Part shown: piece after piece, positions 1 through 9,621 of the stretch
Layout: each line of letters opens with the position of its first letter
How positions within the stretch are numbered: position 1 is the stretch's first letter
Assembly (NCBI RefSeq): GCF_001650905.1
Contig: NZ_LXYG01000006.1
Span: 1 to 64,000 of the forward strand
DNA length: 64,000 nt
Direction of reading: 5' to 3'
Source of the DNA: Balneola sp. EhC07
GTDB lineage: Bacteria > Bacteroidota > Rhodothermia > Balneolales > Balneolaceae
Translations under genes and position numbers: made by a program
Notes under the pieces: model-generated
What the model saw: only the letters and a program-made list of their open reading frames with translations
Databases searched by the model: none
What the model was told of the DNA's origin: nothing

Positions 1-16
1 TTTAGTTAAGGTGGTA

Positions 17-42
17 TTAAAGATTATTTAAGAAATCTTTAA
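17..42. terminator. 9-bp inverted repeat at the left edge, possible terminator or operator
   Basis: TTAAAGATT (17-25) and AATCTTTAA (34-42) are exact reverse complements around an 8-nt loop, followed by an A-rich stretch. It could end a gene to the left of the window or be a second protein site in the promoter of the alpha-glucan locus. The AT-rich stem makes either reading weak. Confidence 0.3.
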
Positions 43-57
43 AAATATGTTGAAAAA

Positions 58-71
58 TGTAAGCGCTTTCA
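58..71. promoter_or_regulatory. LacI-family operator (cre-like palindrome) in front of the alpha-glucan locus
   Basis: TGTAAGCGCTTTCA matches the degenerate LacI/GalR-family cre pattern TGWAARCGYTWNCA at every position and is centred on the palindrome AAGCGCTT. It lies 40 bp before the ATG of the first gene of a locus that encodes its own LacI-family protein at 12322-13311. The likely role is carbohydrate-responsive control of the genes to the right. A weaker, 11-of-14 resemblance lies exactly 100 bp downstream at 158-171, inside the first gene. Binding is inferred. Confidence 0.65.
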
Positions 72-111
72 TTATCATTATTGCACCTTGGTAAAAAACT
101 GTTAGCAATCA

Positions 112-1785
112 ATGCGTGATCATTTAATTTTATTATCCGGTTTGCTGTTTCTTTTTATGGGAGCGCTTTCCTGTAAGGAAAAAGTTGATGAAAATGTATT
201 GGCGCAAATTAACGATTACTCGATTACCAAGATTCATTTCGAGAATGCTTTCAAGGAATATTATTATCGCACCGGAAGAGCTATAAGTGCAAACCCTTCT
301 ACTAAACTTTCCGTTTTAAATGCAAAATTCGATAATTACGTACTAGCTACCTATGCTGAAGACAGAGGCTTCGACAGAACGGAGGAAGCTTTTCAAAAAA
401 GAGGGGAGATTGAAAGAAGAGTTTTAAACGAAGAGTATTTGAATCAGGTTATTCTTAAAGATGTGCAAGTAAGTAATTCTGAACTTAATGAGTACTTCAT
501 TCGGTTCAATACTACATTAAGAGCTTCGCATCTATTTGCCCATGATCATGAATCAGCTGATCAGTTATATAAGAGGTTACAAAACGGCGAAAAATTTGAG
601 GAATTAGCAAAAGAAGTATTTCAGACTCCTTATCTGGCAAACAATGGTGGAGATGTAGGACGTTTTACTACTGATGAAATGGATATCGCTTTTGAAGAAG
701 CTGCTTTTGGATTAAAGATCAACGAAATTTCAAAGCCTGTTCCTACTGCTCAGGGATATAGTATAATCAAGCTAACTAACCGTTTCACAAAGCCTATTCT
801 CACAAAAAATGAATTCGCTATTAAAAAAGCTGAAATTGCTTCTTATGTCTATAAAAAGAAGAAAGAGCTTGCAACCAGAGAACATTTATATAATTTCAGA
901 GATAATTTAGAATTCAATTCTGAGGTTTTTGAGGCACTTTGGGCTAGAATGAATGAGAATTACTCCGCTGCAATTTCTAAGGATCCCGAGTTCTTATCTA
1001 ATCTGGCATCAGATAATACTTTGGCTGTTTTTAACGATTTTGAATTTACTCTTGATGATTTTGCTGTAGAGTACAGATTTACTCCATTAGCTCAAATCAA
1101 TGCAATAGAAGGGAAGCAGGGTTTCGAAAACTTCGTAATCGGGACTGCATTAAGAGCTTATTTATATAAGAATGCAAAAGATGCAGGAATAGATGATCAG
1201 GAAATTGTGAATGAGTCGATTCAGGAAACTTTTAATACATATCTGGCTCAAAGCGCGGTTAAGGATCTTAGAAGTTCCATTTCAAACTCAGATCAGGAAT
1301 TGCGAACCGCTTATCAAAACAACAGTGAACGCTTTTATAAGCCCATAGAGGTTAATCTTTCCAGAATAGTTGTTGATACAGAAGAAAAAGCAAATTTTTT
1401 AATCTCTGAACTAAAGAGTGGAGCTGATTTCAAAGCACTAGTGGAAAAGCACACCATTATAAATGAAGACTTGCTTACAAATGGGGAGTTGGGTTTTGAA
1501 AGCATCAAGAATTATGGCTCTTATGCTCCTAAAATTTCTGAATTAAAAGTAGGCGAGATATCAGAAGTGATCAATTATCAAACAGGTCAATACACCATTT
1601 ATAAAATGAATGGAAAAATCGAAGGTCGCTATTTGACATTTGATGAAGCCAAAGAGTCAGTTGATGCGTTTTTGTCGAATAAGAAATTGAAAGACTTAAA
1701 GGACAAGACAATTAAGGATGTTAAAGAAAAGCATAATGCTCTTATTGATATCGAAAAATTAAATGAAGTTACTATTCAAATTTGA
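112..1785 (+). CDS. Lipoprotein parvulin-type peptidyl-prolyl isomerase (PpiC/SurA-like)
   Basis: A probable periplasmic foldase/chaperone of the parvulin (rotamase) family, anchored as a lipoprotein. The N-terminus is a hydrophobic signal ending in a lipobox (ALSC, Cys21). A first PpiC domain spans about residues 135-225 with the typical GGDVGRF stretch (179-185). A second, more degenerate one lies at about 410-505. The linking region is helical and SurA-like. The 557-residue length fits two-domain SurA-type proteins. It is the first gene after the LacI operator, 8 bp before the TonB receptor start, so a dedicated role in outer-membrane folding or secretion of the proteins encoded behind it is plausible. 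Such lipoproteins are also general envelope chaperones, so the dedicated role is inference. Confidence 0.85.
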   Translation: MRDHLILLSGLLFLFMGALSCKEKVDENVLAQINDYSITKIHFENAFKEYYYRTGRAISANPSTKLSVLNAKFDNYVLATYAEDRGFDRTEEAFQKRGEIERRVLNEEYLNQVILKDVQVSNSELNEYFIRFNTTLRASHLFAHDHESADQLYKRLQNGEKFEELAKEVFQTPYLANNGGDVGRFTTDEMDIAFEEAAFGLKINEISKPVPTAQGYSIIKLTNRFTKPILTKNEFAIKKAEIASYVYKKKKELATREHLYNFRDNLEFNSEVFEALWARMNENYSAAISKDPEFLSNLASDNTLAVFNDFEFTLDDFAVEYRFTPLAQINAIEGKQGFENFVIGTALRAYLYKNAKDAGIDDQEIVNESIQETFNTYLAQSAVKDLRSSISNSDQELRTAYQNNSERFYKPIEVNLSRIVVDTEEKANFLISELKSGADFKALVEKHTIINEDLLTNGELGFESIKNYGSYAPKISELKVGEISEVINYQTGQYTIYKMNGKIEGRYLTFDEAKESVDAFLSNKKLKDLKDKTIKDVKEKHNALIDIEKLNEVTIQI

Positions 1786-1793
1786 AGCAGTGT

Positions 1794-4745
1794 ATGAACA
1801 TTAAAAAGCTACTACCGGTATTATTTCTATTAGTTAGTGTTGGGGTGCAGGCGCAGTCAGGAAAAATTACAGGTAAAATTCTTGATGCTGAAACCGGAGA
1901 GCCACTGATAGGTGCAACAGTTGGTATAAAAGGGTCTACAAAAGGTGCAGTTGCCAATATCGATGGTAATTTTCTGATGTTAAATGTAGCCCCGGGCACT
2001 TATACGTTGGAAGCAAGATACATCGGTTATGCTACTCTGGCTGTACAAGAAGTAATTGTAAGAACTGATCTAACTACGGAACAGGATTTCAGGTTAGAAC
2101 TGGAAGCATTTGAAGGTGAAGAAATTGTGGTAGTGGCAACTCGTCAACCTGTTTTAAAAGATGTGACCAGTTCTGAATCCAGAGTAAGCAGCGAAGAAAT
2201 TAAAAAATTACCTGTTCAGGAAGTTTCAGATGTGATTGGTTTACAGGCGGGAGTTAATGTTGATAATGGAGGTGGAATCCATATCAGAGGTGGACGAACT
2301 TCAGAGGTTTCCTATGTTGTGGATGGAATCAGGGTTACAGATGATTATGACAGATCAAACGGTGTAAGAATTGAAAATGAATCTGTGCAGGAATTACAAG
2401 TTATATCAGGTTCTTTTAATGCAGAACATGGTCAGGCACTTTCAGGAATTGTAAATGTAGTTACCAAATCGGGAGGCAGCCAGTTCGATGCTTCTGTAAA
2501 TGCTTGGACAGGTAGCTATATGGCAACCTCGCAAAGTGGTATATACGATGGTATTGGAACGGGTTTTAATAATTTAAATCCAAACAGAATGTATAACCTG
2601 TCTGCTTCTGTATCAGGTCCTATTATAAAAGACAGACTTACATTTTTTGTAACAGCCCGAAGATTTGAGAACGAGGGGCATTTAACCGGTAGAAATGCTT
2701 TTTCATCTCACGGACAATTCAGAGATACGTTGGCACTGGGAACAGATTTTGATTCCTACAGAACTATATACAATGAGAGAGTCGACTTTGATAAGCCTTG
2801 GTATTCTATAGATACAGTAAATTTTCAAGGTACCGAACAATTGATTTTAACAGATGACGGAACCAGAGATAGTTCTTTAGTAAACATGAATAACTTTCAA
2901 AGTTCCAGTTTTCAAGGAAATCTGGAGTATCGTTTTTCAAAGTTTTTGAAATTTAACTTAATAGGCTCATATGGTCTTGAAGAAGGGCAGGGATATGATC
3001 ACCAAAACAAATTAGTTCCCCTTGGCAGAGGTACGAATTATAGAAATAATTATGCTTTAAATTTCAAAACTACCATTACTCCTTCGGCAAAAACTTTCCT
3101 GACCGTTAATCTTGCTAACAGATACAACGAGCAAAAGAGCTACTTGTATGAAGATCCATGGGATCCGCGATACTTTAATTTTGATCGAGTTTCAGATTTT
3201 TACTCACCGGGCGAACGCAGTATACCGGGTGCGGCACAGTTTAGTTTTTACGGTACTGATAACAACAGATTTTTCAGATCGACAGATACATTTATCGGAA
3301 AAGCAGAAATTTCAAGCCAGGTAAGCGAGAACCATTATGTTAAAGCAGGTATTAACCTTCAGTTTGATGAAGTCAGTTTCGAAAATATCTCACTAGTTCC
3401 TTTTACTGATCCATCCATAAGTTTACCGCCCGGCACACCTGACGATATTAAACCATTTGTAAAACTAGGCTATCCGGAGTTGAATACACCCGGTTATCAA
3501 AAGTATTCGGAGTCGCCGAGAAATTTTAGTGCTTATGTTCAGGATAAGATCGAGTTTGATAATCTGATCATAAATGTTGGATTAAGATTCGATTACTTTG
3601 ATCCAAATTCCAGAGTGGTTTCTGACCTTGAAGATCCTGATATCACTTCACCTACAAAACAAGAAAATCAGTACAGAGATCAAAACGGGAATGGGCAGCA
3701 AGACCCGGGCGAACCTGATGTTACTTTAGAAGAACGCCAGGAATATTGGTACAAGGATACCAGTGTTAAAACTCAGTTAAGTCCGAGAATCGGTGTAGCT
3801 TACCCGATCAATGATCGTGGAGTTTTGTATTTCTCTTATGGTTACTTCTTTCAGGTGCCTTCTTATAGCTTCATGTATACAAACAGCAGAGTATTTGTGG
3901 GTGAAAGAAGTGGGAATTTAGGTTTATTCGGAAATCCTGATCTGAGACCAGAACGATCTACTCAGTATGAGTTAGGTTTAAAGCAGGAAATTTTTGACGG
4001 TACAGCAATTGAGCTTACCGGTTATTATAAAGACACCAGAGATTATGTTTCAAGCCGACCTCAGGTTACAGGAGCAGCTTCTACAAATTACGGTATTTAT
4101 TTTAACAGAGACTTTTCAAAATCAATTGGCTTTACGTTCGCATTCAATCAATTTGTAAGTCAACGTTTTAACTTTGGTCTGGATTACACATTCAGTTCTG
4201 TTGAAGGAAGTAATTCGGATCCAAACTCAGAGTATTTTGATATTGTTAATGCAGGAACTCAAATTGATTCAACAAATCAAACTTCATCAACAACAAAGTT
4301 GATCCAGCCTCTCAATTGGGATAGAGCTCATATAGTAAATGGTTCAATGTTTTATTCCGGAAATAATTGGGGAGCTAATCTGGTAACCAAATTCAGTACA
4401 GGTACACCATATACACCACAAACAGACATTCCGGGTGTAGAAATTGGTGTTGGAGCAAGTACAAGAGACCTAAGAAACACTTCACGTCTACCGGCACGAC
4501 TAACGGTGGATCTTAATACATATAAGAACTTCAATTTACCAAACGGTTCCAGTATGGAGCTTTTTCTGAATATTTATAACCTGCTCGACAGCAAAGTAAT
4601 TAATAGTGTGTATGGAGATTCAGGAGAGGCAACGGCTCCATTACCAATAAACACGGTTAGTTCTGCCGATCCCGGATTTTATTCAAATCCGACTTTCTAT
4701 GCAGAACCAAGAAGAATTCAACTAGGACTTTCAATCTCTTTTTAA
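1794..4745 (+). CDS. TonB-dependent receptor with N-terminal carboxypeptidase-regulatory-like domain
   Basis: An outer-membrane active transporter, here probably for alpha-glucan oligosaccharides. I chose the ATG at 1794 over a TTG at 1782 because it gives a clean signal peptide ending QAQ. A CarboxypepD_reg-like domain follows (about residues 23-105, with ETGEPLIGATVGIKGS). A plug (about 115-225) contains GGGIHIRGGRTSEVSYVVDG. A beta-barrel fills the rest and ends in aromatic Phe (SISF). The 983-residue length is usual for SusC/Oar-type receptors. It starts 8 bp after the parvulin gene and ends 3 bp before the next secreted protein, so the three are surely one transcript. No SusD gene follows, unlike classic Sus loci. 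Substrate is inferred from the GH13 genes downstream. Confidence 0.9.
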   Translation: MNIKKLLPVLFLLVSVGVQAQSGKITGKILDAETGEPLIGATVGIKGSTKGAVANIDGNFLMLNVAPGTYTLEARYIGYATLAVQEVIVRTDLTTEQDFRLELEAFEGEEIVVVATRQPVLKDVTSSESRVSSEEIKKLPVQEVSDVIGLQAGVNVDNGGGIHIRGGRTSEVSYVVDGIRVTDDYDRSNGVRIENESVQELQVISGSFNAEHGQALSGIVNVVTKSGGSQFDASVNAWTGSYMATSQSGIYDGIGTGFNNLNPNRMYNLSASVSGPIIKDRLTFFVTARRFENEGHLTGRNAFSSHGQFRDTLALGTDFDSYRTIYNERVDFDKPWYSIDTVNFQGTEQLILTDDGTRDSSLVNMNNFQSSSFQGNLEYRFSKFLKFNLIGSYGLEEGQGYDHQNKLVPLGRGTNYRNNYALNFKTTITPSAKTFLTVNLANRYNEQKSYLYEDPWDPRYFNFDRVSDFYSPGERSIPGAAQFSFYGTDNNRFFRSTDTFIGKAEISSQVSENHYVKAGINLQFDEVSFENISLVPFTDPSISLPPGTPDDIKPFVKLGYPELNTPGYQKYSESPRNFSAYVQDKIEFDNLIINVGLRFDYFDPNSRVVSDLEDPDITSPTKQENQYRDQNGNGQQDPGEPDVTLEERQEYWYKDTSVKTQLSPRIGVAYPINDRGVLYFSYGYFFQVPSYSFMYTNSRVFVGERSGNLGLFGNPDLRPERSTQYELGLKQEIFDGTAIELTGYYKDTRDYVSSRPQVTGAASTNYGIYFNRDFSKSIGFTFAFNQFVSQRFNFGLDYTFSSVEGSNSDPNSEYFDIVNAGTQIDSTNQTSSTTKLIQPLNWDRAHIVNGSMFYSGNNWGANLVTKFSTGTPYTPQTDIPGVEIGVGASTRDLRNTSRLPARLTVDLNTYKNFNLPNGSSMELFLNIYNLLDSKVINSVYGDSGEATAPLPINTVSSADPGFYSNPTFYAEPRRIQLGLSISF

Positions 4746-4748
4746 ACA

Positions 4749-7700
4749 ATGAATAAAAACACGTTAAATATTAAAAGCTTATTCATTTTACTTACGGTAT
4801 CGCTGTTTCCTGTAATTATAGTGGCTCAGGATTATACTCCAAGTGATGAAAGATCTTCTTTTGAAGACAGAAAAAAGTCTACAATGGATGCCAACAGATT
4901 GAGAGCATCTTATTTCAATACCGGTCATGCAGGTCGTAGAAATAGTACAAGCTTAGATGAGTTGATCTATGAATTTCCTAGGAATACAAATCGTGAGTAT
5001 ATGTATTTCATGAGTGTTCACTTTGGAACAGAAGTAGAAGCTCAAAACAGCTCTGATATTCTTCAGGTAGTTGATGTAGCATCGTTCAAAACAAATAGAG
5101 ATGGTAGTCAGAATTGGTCTCTTAATCCAATAGAAGGCTATTCACGAGATGATTCCAAAGAATTGGCAAGAAGTGACAGAGGTCCGGGTTCTCCTCTTGG
5201 CAATACCTGGCCTGATTCCTGGCCGGATAAGTTCAAGGATGGAGGAGATGGATGGGCAGGTTCATGGAATGGTTTCTTTGGTCGCGATCAGTTTAATGCA
5301 GATATAGAATTTTATTACAAAGCCGGAGACGACAGATATACACGTTACAGTAATTCCGGAGCATTCAAACCAGACGATACAGACCCAACCAGAGGTGGTT
5401 TAGCGATAGTGATGGATACAAGAGTATTAGCTTGGTCTCAAATCCTGATCAATTCTGTACACTTTAACATTTTTGAGATAACTAATGACGGTAGTTATGA
5501 TTATCCGAGAATGTCATTCGGGCTTTGGATAGCTGATTTCGTTGCCGGTGGAGGACCAACAGATCAGCCTGTATTCGATAACCTGAGAGCAATTGCTTAT
5601 TTAACAGATACAGACCGAAACAACGCACCATCTTCATTCGATGGATTACCTATTGGTGAAATGGGACTCAGTTTTCTGGAAACGCCCGGAAATGCAGGCG
5701 ATGGTATTGATAACGATGGTGACAGTGATACTTACGATGTAGAAAATGCTCAGTTTTACGATCCTGACAATGCAGACCTTTTTAGTTTATTGTTAGAATC
5801 AAATGGAGGGTTTTATTCAAGTGAAACGCTCAGAGATACAGTAGTTAGAGAATTTATAGCCACAGACTTTGATTCCAGAACCATAAATATTGGGGATAAA
5901 ATTGTATTGATCGATGAGAATGGAACCAGAATCGTTAAAGAATATGATGGTAATTCATTTCAGTCTCAGGGAGTTACATATAATCTAGGCGCTTCATTTT
6001 CAGTTCAGGAGGAAACATTGCCTCTTTCAGATCCTAACTTTGGAGTACATATTGATGGGTTAGATAATGATTTCGATGGATTAATAGACGAAAATACACC
6101 AAACCATCTTGAGAAAACTACTTTTGTTAATGGAATTTCCATTACTAAACCGGTAAGATTTATTAATTATTTATACTTCAATGATGGAGATAGCCTTCAA
6201 CAAGGATTAATTGTATCCAATCAGGAAATCAGAGATAGGATGTCATCTGATCAAGATTTTGAGGATCTGGTAAACGATACCTATGACGGAAGACTTCAAA
6301 ATCATTTTACCAGTGCTCCAATGATCGATGAAGGCAGAGGCGATTCTTTCGATAATGATAATGACTGGAATGAAAATTTTGATGACGTTGGAATAGAAGG
6401 TGATCCTGACTCCCCAAGTGATGGACAAGGAGATGGAAAAGCGACTTCAGGAGCGGGTTCTAATTTCCCCGGAGAACCAAATATTGATAAAACTGATGTT
6501 AGTGAAACTGATCTTATTGGGGTTTCCAGAGCTATAATATTTTCAGCAGGAGCACTCCAAGTTAATTTAGACTCTGATATTTGGTTTAACTATTTGATAC
6601 CCGGTGAATTTGATGTAGTTGGAGATCCGGGAACAGATCAGGATATTTATGTTTCTTCAGGTCTTTTTCCTTTAAGAGTTGGTGAATCTCAAAGTTTTGC
6701 TGTTGCGGTTTCTGCAGCTGCTTCTACTTCTCCAACAGGGACTGCTGCTCAGGACAGAGCTCAGCTTAATAATAATTTAGATCAGGCACGTGTCGCATAT
6801 GAAGCAGATTACCAGTTTGCAGTAGCACCTGATCCACCGGTTTTAACCGCTGTACCCGGAGATGGAAAAGTAACTTTGTATTGGGAGACAAATTCAGAGT
6901 CTTCATTCGATCGTTATTTAAATAATATCTCAGGAAATGGTTTCGATTTTGAAGGTTATAAAGTTTACAGATCAACCGATCCATCGTTTGAAGATATTTT
7001 TAATGTTACGGATGCTTATGGAAATGCTACATATTATAGTGATATAGCCATTTTCGATAAAAATAACGGCATCCAGGGATTGCATCCAGTAGATGTAAAT
7101 GGTGTTAAATTTGACTTGGGTAATGATAGTGGACTCCGCAGATCATATGTTGATACAGATGTTGTAAATGGTAAGACCTACTATTACGCAGTAACAGGAT
7201 TTGATTTTGGATATGTTCCGGCGGGAATTTCACCTTCGGAATCTCCAATTCAAATCAGTCAAGGTCCTGATGGATCGATCACTTATGGTGTAAATGTAGT
7301 TCAGGTTCGTCCGTCACGTTCACAAGCCGGTTATATTGCTCCGGATAAACCACAAGCTACAATTGTACAGGGCTCTCCGGGAGGTTCAGTAACAGTGGAT
7401 ATTATTGATCCGTATGAATTAAAGCCTGATAATTTATATGAAGTTACTTTTGAAGATACACTTATCGATGGTGGTTCTGATCCGGATACTTTGAGAACTG
7501 AAAACTTTACTCTTCGAAATGTAACGGAAGGAGCTAATGATACATTAATTGCACGTTCACCAAATGTAAACGGGGGCAATAATCCTATTACGGAAGGTTT
7601 TTCACTTGCGCTTACCAATATTGAGTCTTTTGGAGTAAATGAGTCCAGGTCAGGCTGGAATGAGACAGGAAACCCAAAACCACATGAGTACTTTTTTGCT

Positions 7701-8567
7701 ACTCAAAGTGTGTCTAAAGTTTCTGATTATGAGTTAGTAATTGGAGCAAATATAGGTTTTGGTCAATCCACAGAACGTACTATTGAAATAGCTCCCGGTT
7801 CTTTTTTCAATGCTCCTTCTCAGCCTACCAATTTTAAAATATTCAATACTTATACAGAAGAAGAAGTTGATTACGCTTACTTAGATTTGAATAGAGACGG
7901 GACTCCATTTTCACCAAGCAGGTGTGATCCTACTACTAATGCACCTAACAATTACGTTTCTCCGGATCCGGGTATTTTATCTGCCGTTGCGGGACTAAAT
8001 GGACAATGTTCTGATATTGTATATGCAATTGAAGATGCTCGAGACTTTCAGGATACACTTACTTATCGGTTTGAACTAAGGGCACAAATATCGAATAACA
8101 ATCTTACAACTAGAAACCCGCAGTCAGGGGATACGTTGGAAGTATTCACTACTAAACCATTTTCAAGAAACGATCGATTCCAGTTCAGAATGGATCCTGA
8201 AAATCTACCAAAAGTTGACGCAGATTCTGCAAAAAGTGCTTTGGATGAGATTTTAGTAATTCCGAATCCTTATAAAGTTTCCAGTATTTATGAACAGGAA
8301 GCAGCAGGAGGCAGCAGGCAGCAAAACAGGGAGATCCATTTCACTGGTTTACCGGTTCCATCAAATCTAAAGATTTTTACTTCATCGGGAGTTTTAGTGA
8401 GAGAAATTGAGGTAACATCAAGAAATGTTCGGGGAGATAACGGAGGAACCTATATATGGGATCTGTTGACTAAAGATAATCTGGAAATCGCTTATGGAAT
8501 TTACATATACCATGTGGAAGCTAACGGTGTAGGAAACAAAACCGGTAAATTTGCGGTGATCAAATAA
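4749..8567 (+). CDS. Large secreted Fn3-containing protein with PNPY-type C-terminal domain
   Basis: Signal peptide at residues 1-27 (ends VAQ). The body is mostly beta, with Asp-rich loops of DGxDNDxDG type (near GDGIDNDGDSDT, IDGLDNDFDGLIDEN and DSFDNDNDWNENFDD) that resemble calcium-binding loops. A fibronectin III domain lies at about 695-800 (begins PDPPVLTAVPGDGKVTLYWE). The last ~90 residues (VIPNPYK ... GIYIYHVEANG ... GKFAVIK) resemble a T9SS/FlgD-like sorting domain with PNPY instead of PNPF. It lies between the TonB receptor and the PorV-like gene, 3 bp from one and overlapping the other by 1 bp. It occupies the place where SusD would stand, so a surface glycan-binding partner of the receptor is plausible. 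Exact function is unknown. Confidence 0.7.
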   Translation: MNKNTLNIKSLFILLTVSLFPVIIVAQDYTPSDERSSFEDRKKSTMDANRLRASYFNTGHAGRRNSTSLDELIYEFPRNTNREYMYFMSVHFGTEVEAQNSSDILQVVDVASFKTNRDGSQNWSLNPIEGYSRDDSKELARSDRGPGSPLGNTWPDSWPDKFKDGGDGWAGSWNGFFGRDQFNADIEFYYKAGDDRYTRYSNSGAFKPDDTDPTRGGLAIVMDTRVLAWSQILINSVHFNIFEITNDGSYDYPRMSFGLWIADFVAGGGPTDQPVFDNLRAIAYLTDTDRNNAPSSFDGLPIGEMGLSFLETPGNAGDGIDNDGDSDTYDVENAQFYDPDNADLFSLLLESNGGFYSSETLRDTVVREFIATDFDSRTINIGDKIVLIDENGTRIVKEYDGNSFQSQGVTYNLGASFSVQEETLPLSDPNFGVHIDGLDNDFDGLIDENTPNHLEKTTFVNGISITKPVRFINYLYFNDGDSLQQGLIVSNQEIRDRMSSDQDFEDLVNDTYDGRLQNHFTSAPMIDEGRGDSFDNDNDWNENFDDVGIEGDPDSPSDGQGDGKATSGAGSNFPGEPNIDKTDVSETDLIGVSRAIIFSAGALQVNLDSDIWFNYLIPGEFDVVGDPGTDQDIYVSSGLFPLRVGESQSFAVAVSAAASTSPTGTAAQDRAQLNNNLDQARVAYEADYQFAVAPDPPVLTAVPGDGKVTLYWETNSESSFDRYLNNISGNGFDFEGYKVYRSTDPSFEDIFNVTDAYGNATYYSDIAIFDKNNGIQGLHPVDVNGVKFDLGNDSGLRRSYVDTDVVNGKTYYYAVTGFDFGYVPAGISPSESPIQISQGPDGSITYGVNVVQVRPSRSQAGYIAPDKPQATIVQGSPGGSVTVDIIDPYELKPDNLYEVTFEDTLIDGGSDPDTLRTENFTLRNVTEGANDTLIARSPNVNGGNNPITEGFSLALTNIESFGVNESRSGWNETGNPKPHEYFFATQSVSKVSDYELVIGANIGFGQSTERTIEIAPGSFFNAPSQPTNFKIFNTYTEEEVDYAYLDLNRDGTPFSPSRCDPTTNAPNNYVSPDPGILSAVAGLNGQCSDIVYAIEDARDFQDTLTYRFELRAQISNNNLTTRNPQSGDTLEVFTTKPFSRNDRFQFRMDPENLPKVDADSAKSALDEILVIPNPYKVSSIYEQEAAGGSRQQNREIHFTGLPVPSNLKIFTSSGVLVREIEVTSRNVRGDNGGTYIWDLLTKDNLEIAYGIYIYHVEANGVGNKTGKFAVIK

Positions 8568-9589
8568 TGAATGCTATGAGAAAAATATTCTACACTGGTT
8601 TAGTTGTATTGTTGTCAGGAATTGGGAGCAGTAGTTTTGCACAAATTTCAAAAGTAGGTACAACATCAAGTCATTTTTTAGAGATGCCGGTTGGTGCCAG
8701 ATCTTCTGCAATATCTGCATTTGCAGCCGCTGTAAATGACCCTTCTGCAATGGTATTAAATCCGGCAGGTTTGGCAGAATTAAATGGTCAGGAAATACAG
8801 ATCGAGTTCACCGACTACTATTTGGATTTTACCCATAGTTACATAGGTATCGGATTACCAACAAAAAAAGGAGTGGCCGGAATTCATGTATTAGCAATGA
8901 ACTATGGTGAGTTTGAAGAAACTACTGAACAAGCACAAGGCAAAACCGGGAGAACTTTTGGAGCATATTCAGTTTCGGTTGGAGGTTCTTATGCACAAAA
9001 ATTAACAGATAAATTATCGGTAGGTGGTACCATAAAATTCCTGCATGAACAAATTGAAGATGTATCAGCTTCAGGACTGGCCTTTGATGTTGGTACCTTA
9101 TTTATTACTCCTTTTGATGATATCCGATTTGGAGTAAGTGTTACAAATATCGGTTCAAAAATGCAGCTAACCGGAAATGGATTGATTACAGAATGTAATT
9201 TAGACGAAAGCAGCTCCGGAAATAGTGATACTGATTGTAATTTAGCTACCGGAAAATACGATTTACCATTAATGCTCAGAGTTGGTTTTGCCTGGGATGC
9301 TTATACAAGCGACGATATAAGAGCTACATTGACTCTTGATGGTAATAACCCATCAAATAATGTACAGAGCATTAGTGTGGGAGGAGAAATTTCGCTGTTA
9401 AATGATACGGTATTTCTTAGAGGAGGAATTCCTTATATCGGTCAAAATAACAGCAAAGAGACATTCAATGCCGGGATAGGGGTTAAATATCAGGTAGACA
9501 GTTCTTTAAAACTTGGTTTTAACTACGCATATCACGGATATGAATACATAGGCGACGTTAACAAACTTAGCCTTCAGATTTATTTTTAA
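8567..9589 (+). CDS. PorV/PorQ-family outer-membrane beta-barrel protein
   Basis: A 340-residue outer-membrane protein of the PorV/PorQ type, a FadL-like barrel that in T9SS helps shuttle or attach cargo on the cell surface. A signal peptide ends SSFAQ. Just after it come the family-typical stretches GARSSAISAFAAAVNDPSA and LNPAGLAEL. Beta-strand-rich sequence then runs to a C-terminal Phe (SLQIYF). The start overlaps the previous stop by one base (TAATG). An in-frame ATG at 8576 is a possible alternative. It stands just before a gene whose product carries a T9SS sorting domain, suggesting a cargo-specific attachment or export factor. This is not the main T9SS machinery, which is absent from the window. 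Confidence 0.8.
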   Translation: MNAMRKIFYTGLVVLLSGIGSSSFAQISKVGTTSSHFLEMPVGARSSAISAFAAAVNDPSAMVLNPAGLAELNGQEIQIEFTDYYLDFTHSYIGIGLPTKKGVAGIHVLAMNYGEFEETTEQAQGKTGRTFGAYSVSVGGSYAQKLTDKLSVGGTIKFLHEQIEDVSASGLAFDVGTLFITPFDDIRFGVSVTNIGSKMQLTGNGLITECNLDESSSGNSDTDCNLATGKYDLPLMLRVGFAWDAYTSDDIRATLTLDGNNPSNNVQSISVGGEISLLNDTVFLRGGIPYIGQNNSKETFNAGIGVKYQVDSSLKLGFNYAYHGYEYIGDVNKLSLQIYF

Positions 9590-9621
9590 TACTACTAAAC
9601 AATAACAACAAAACAAGGTAC

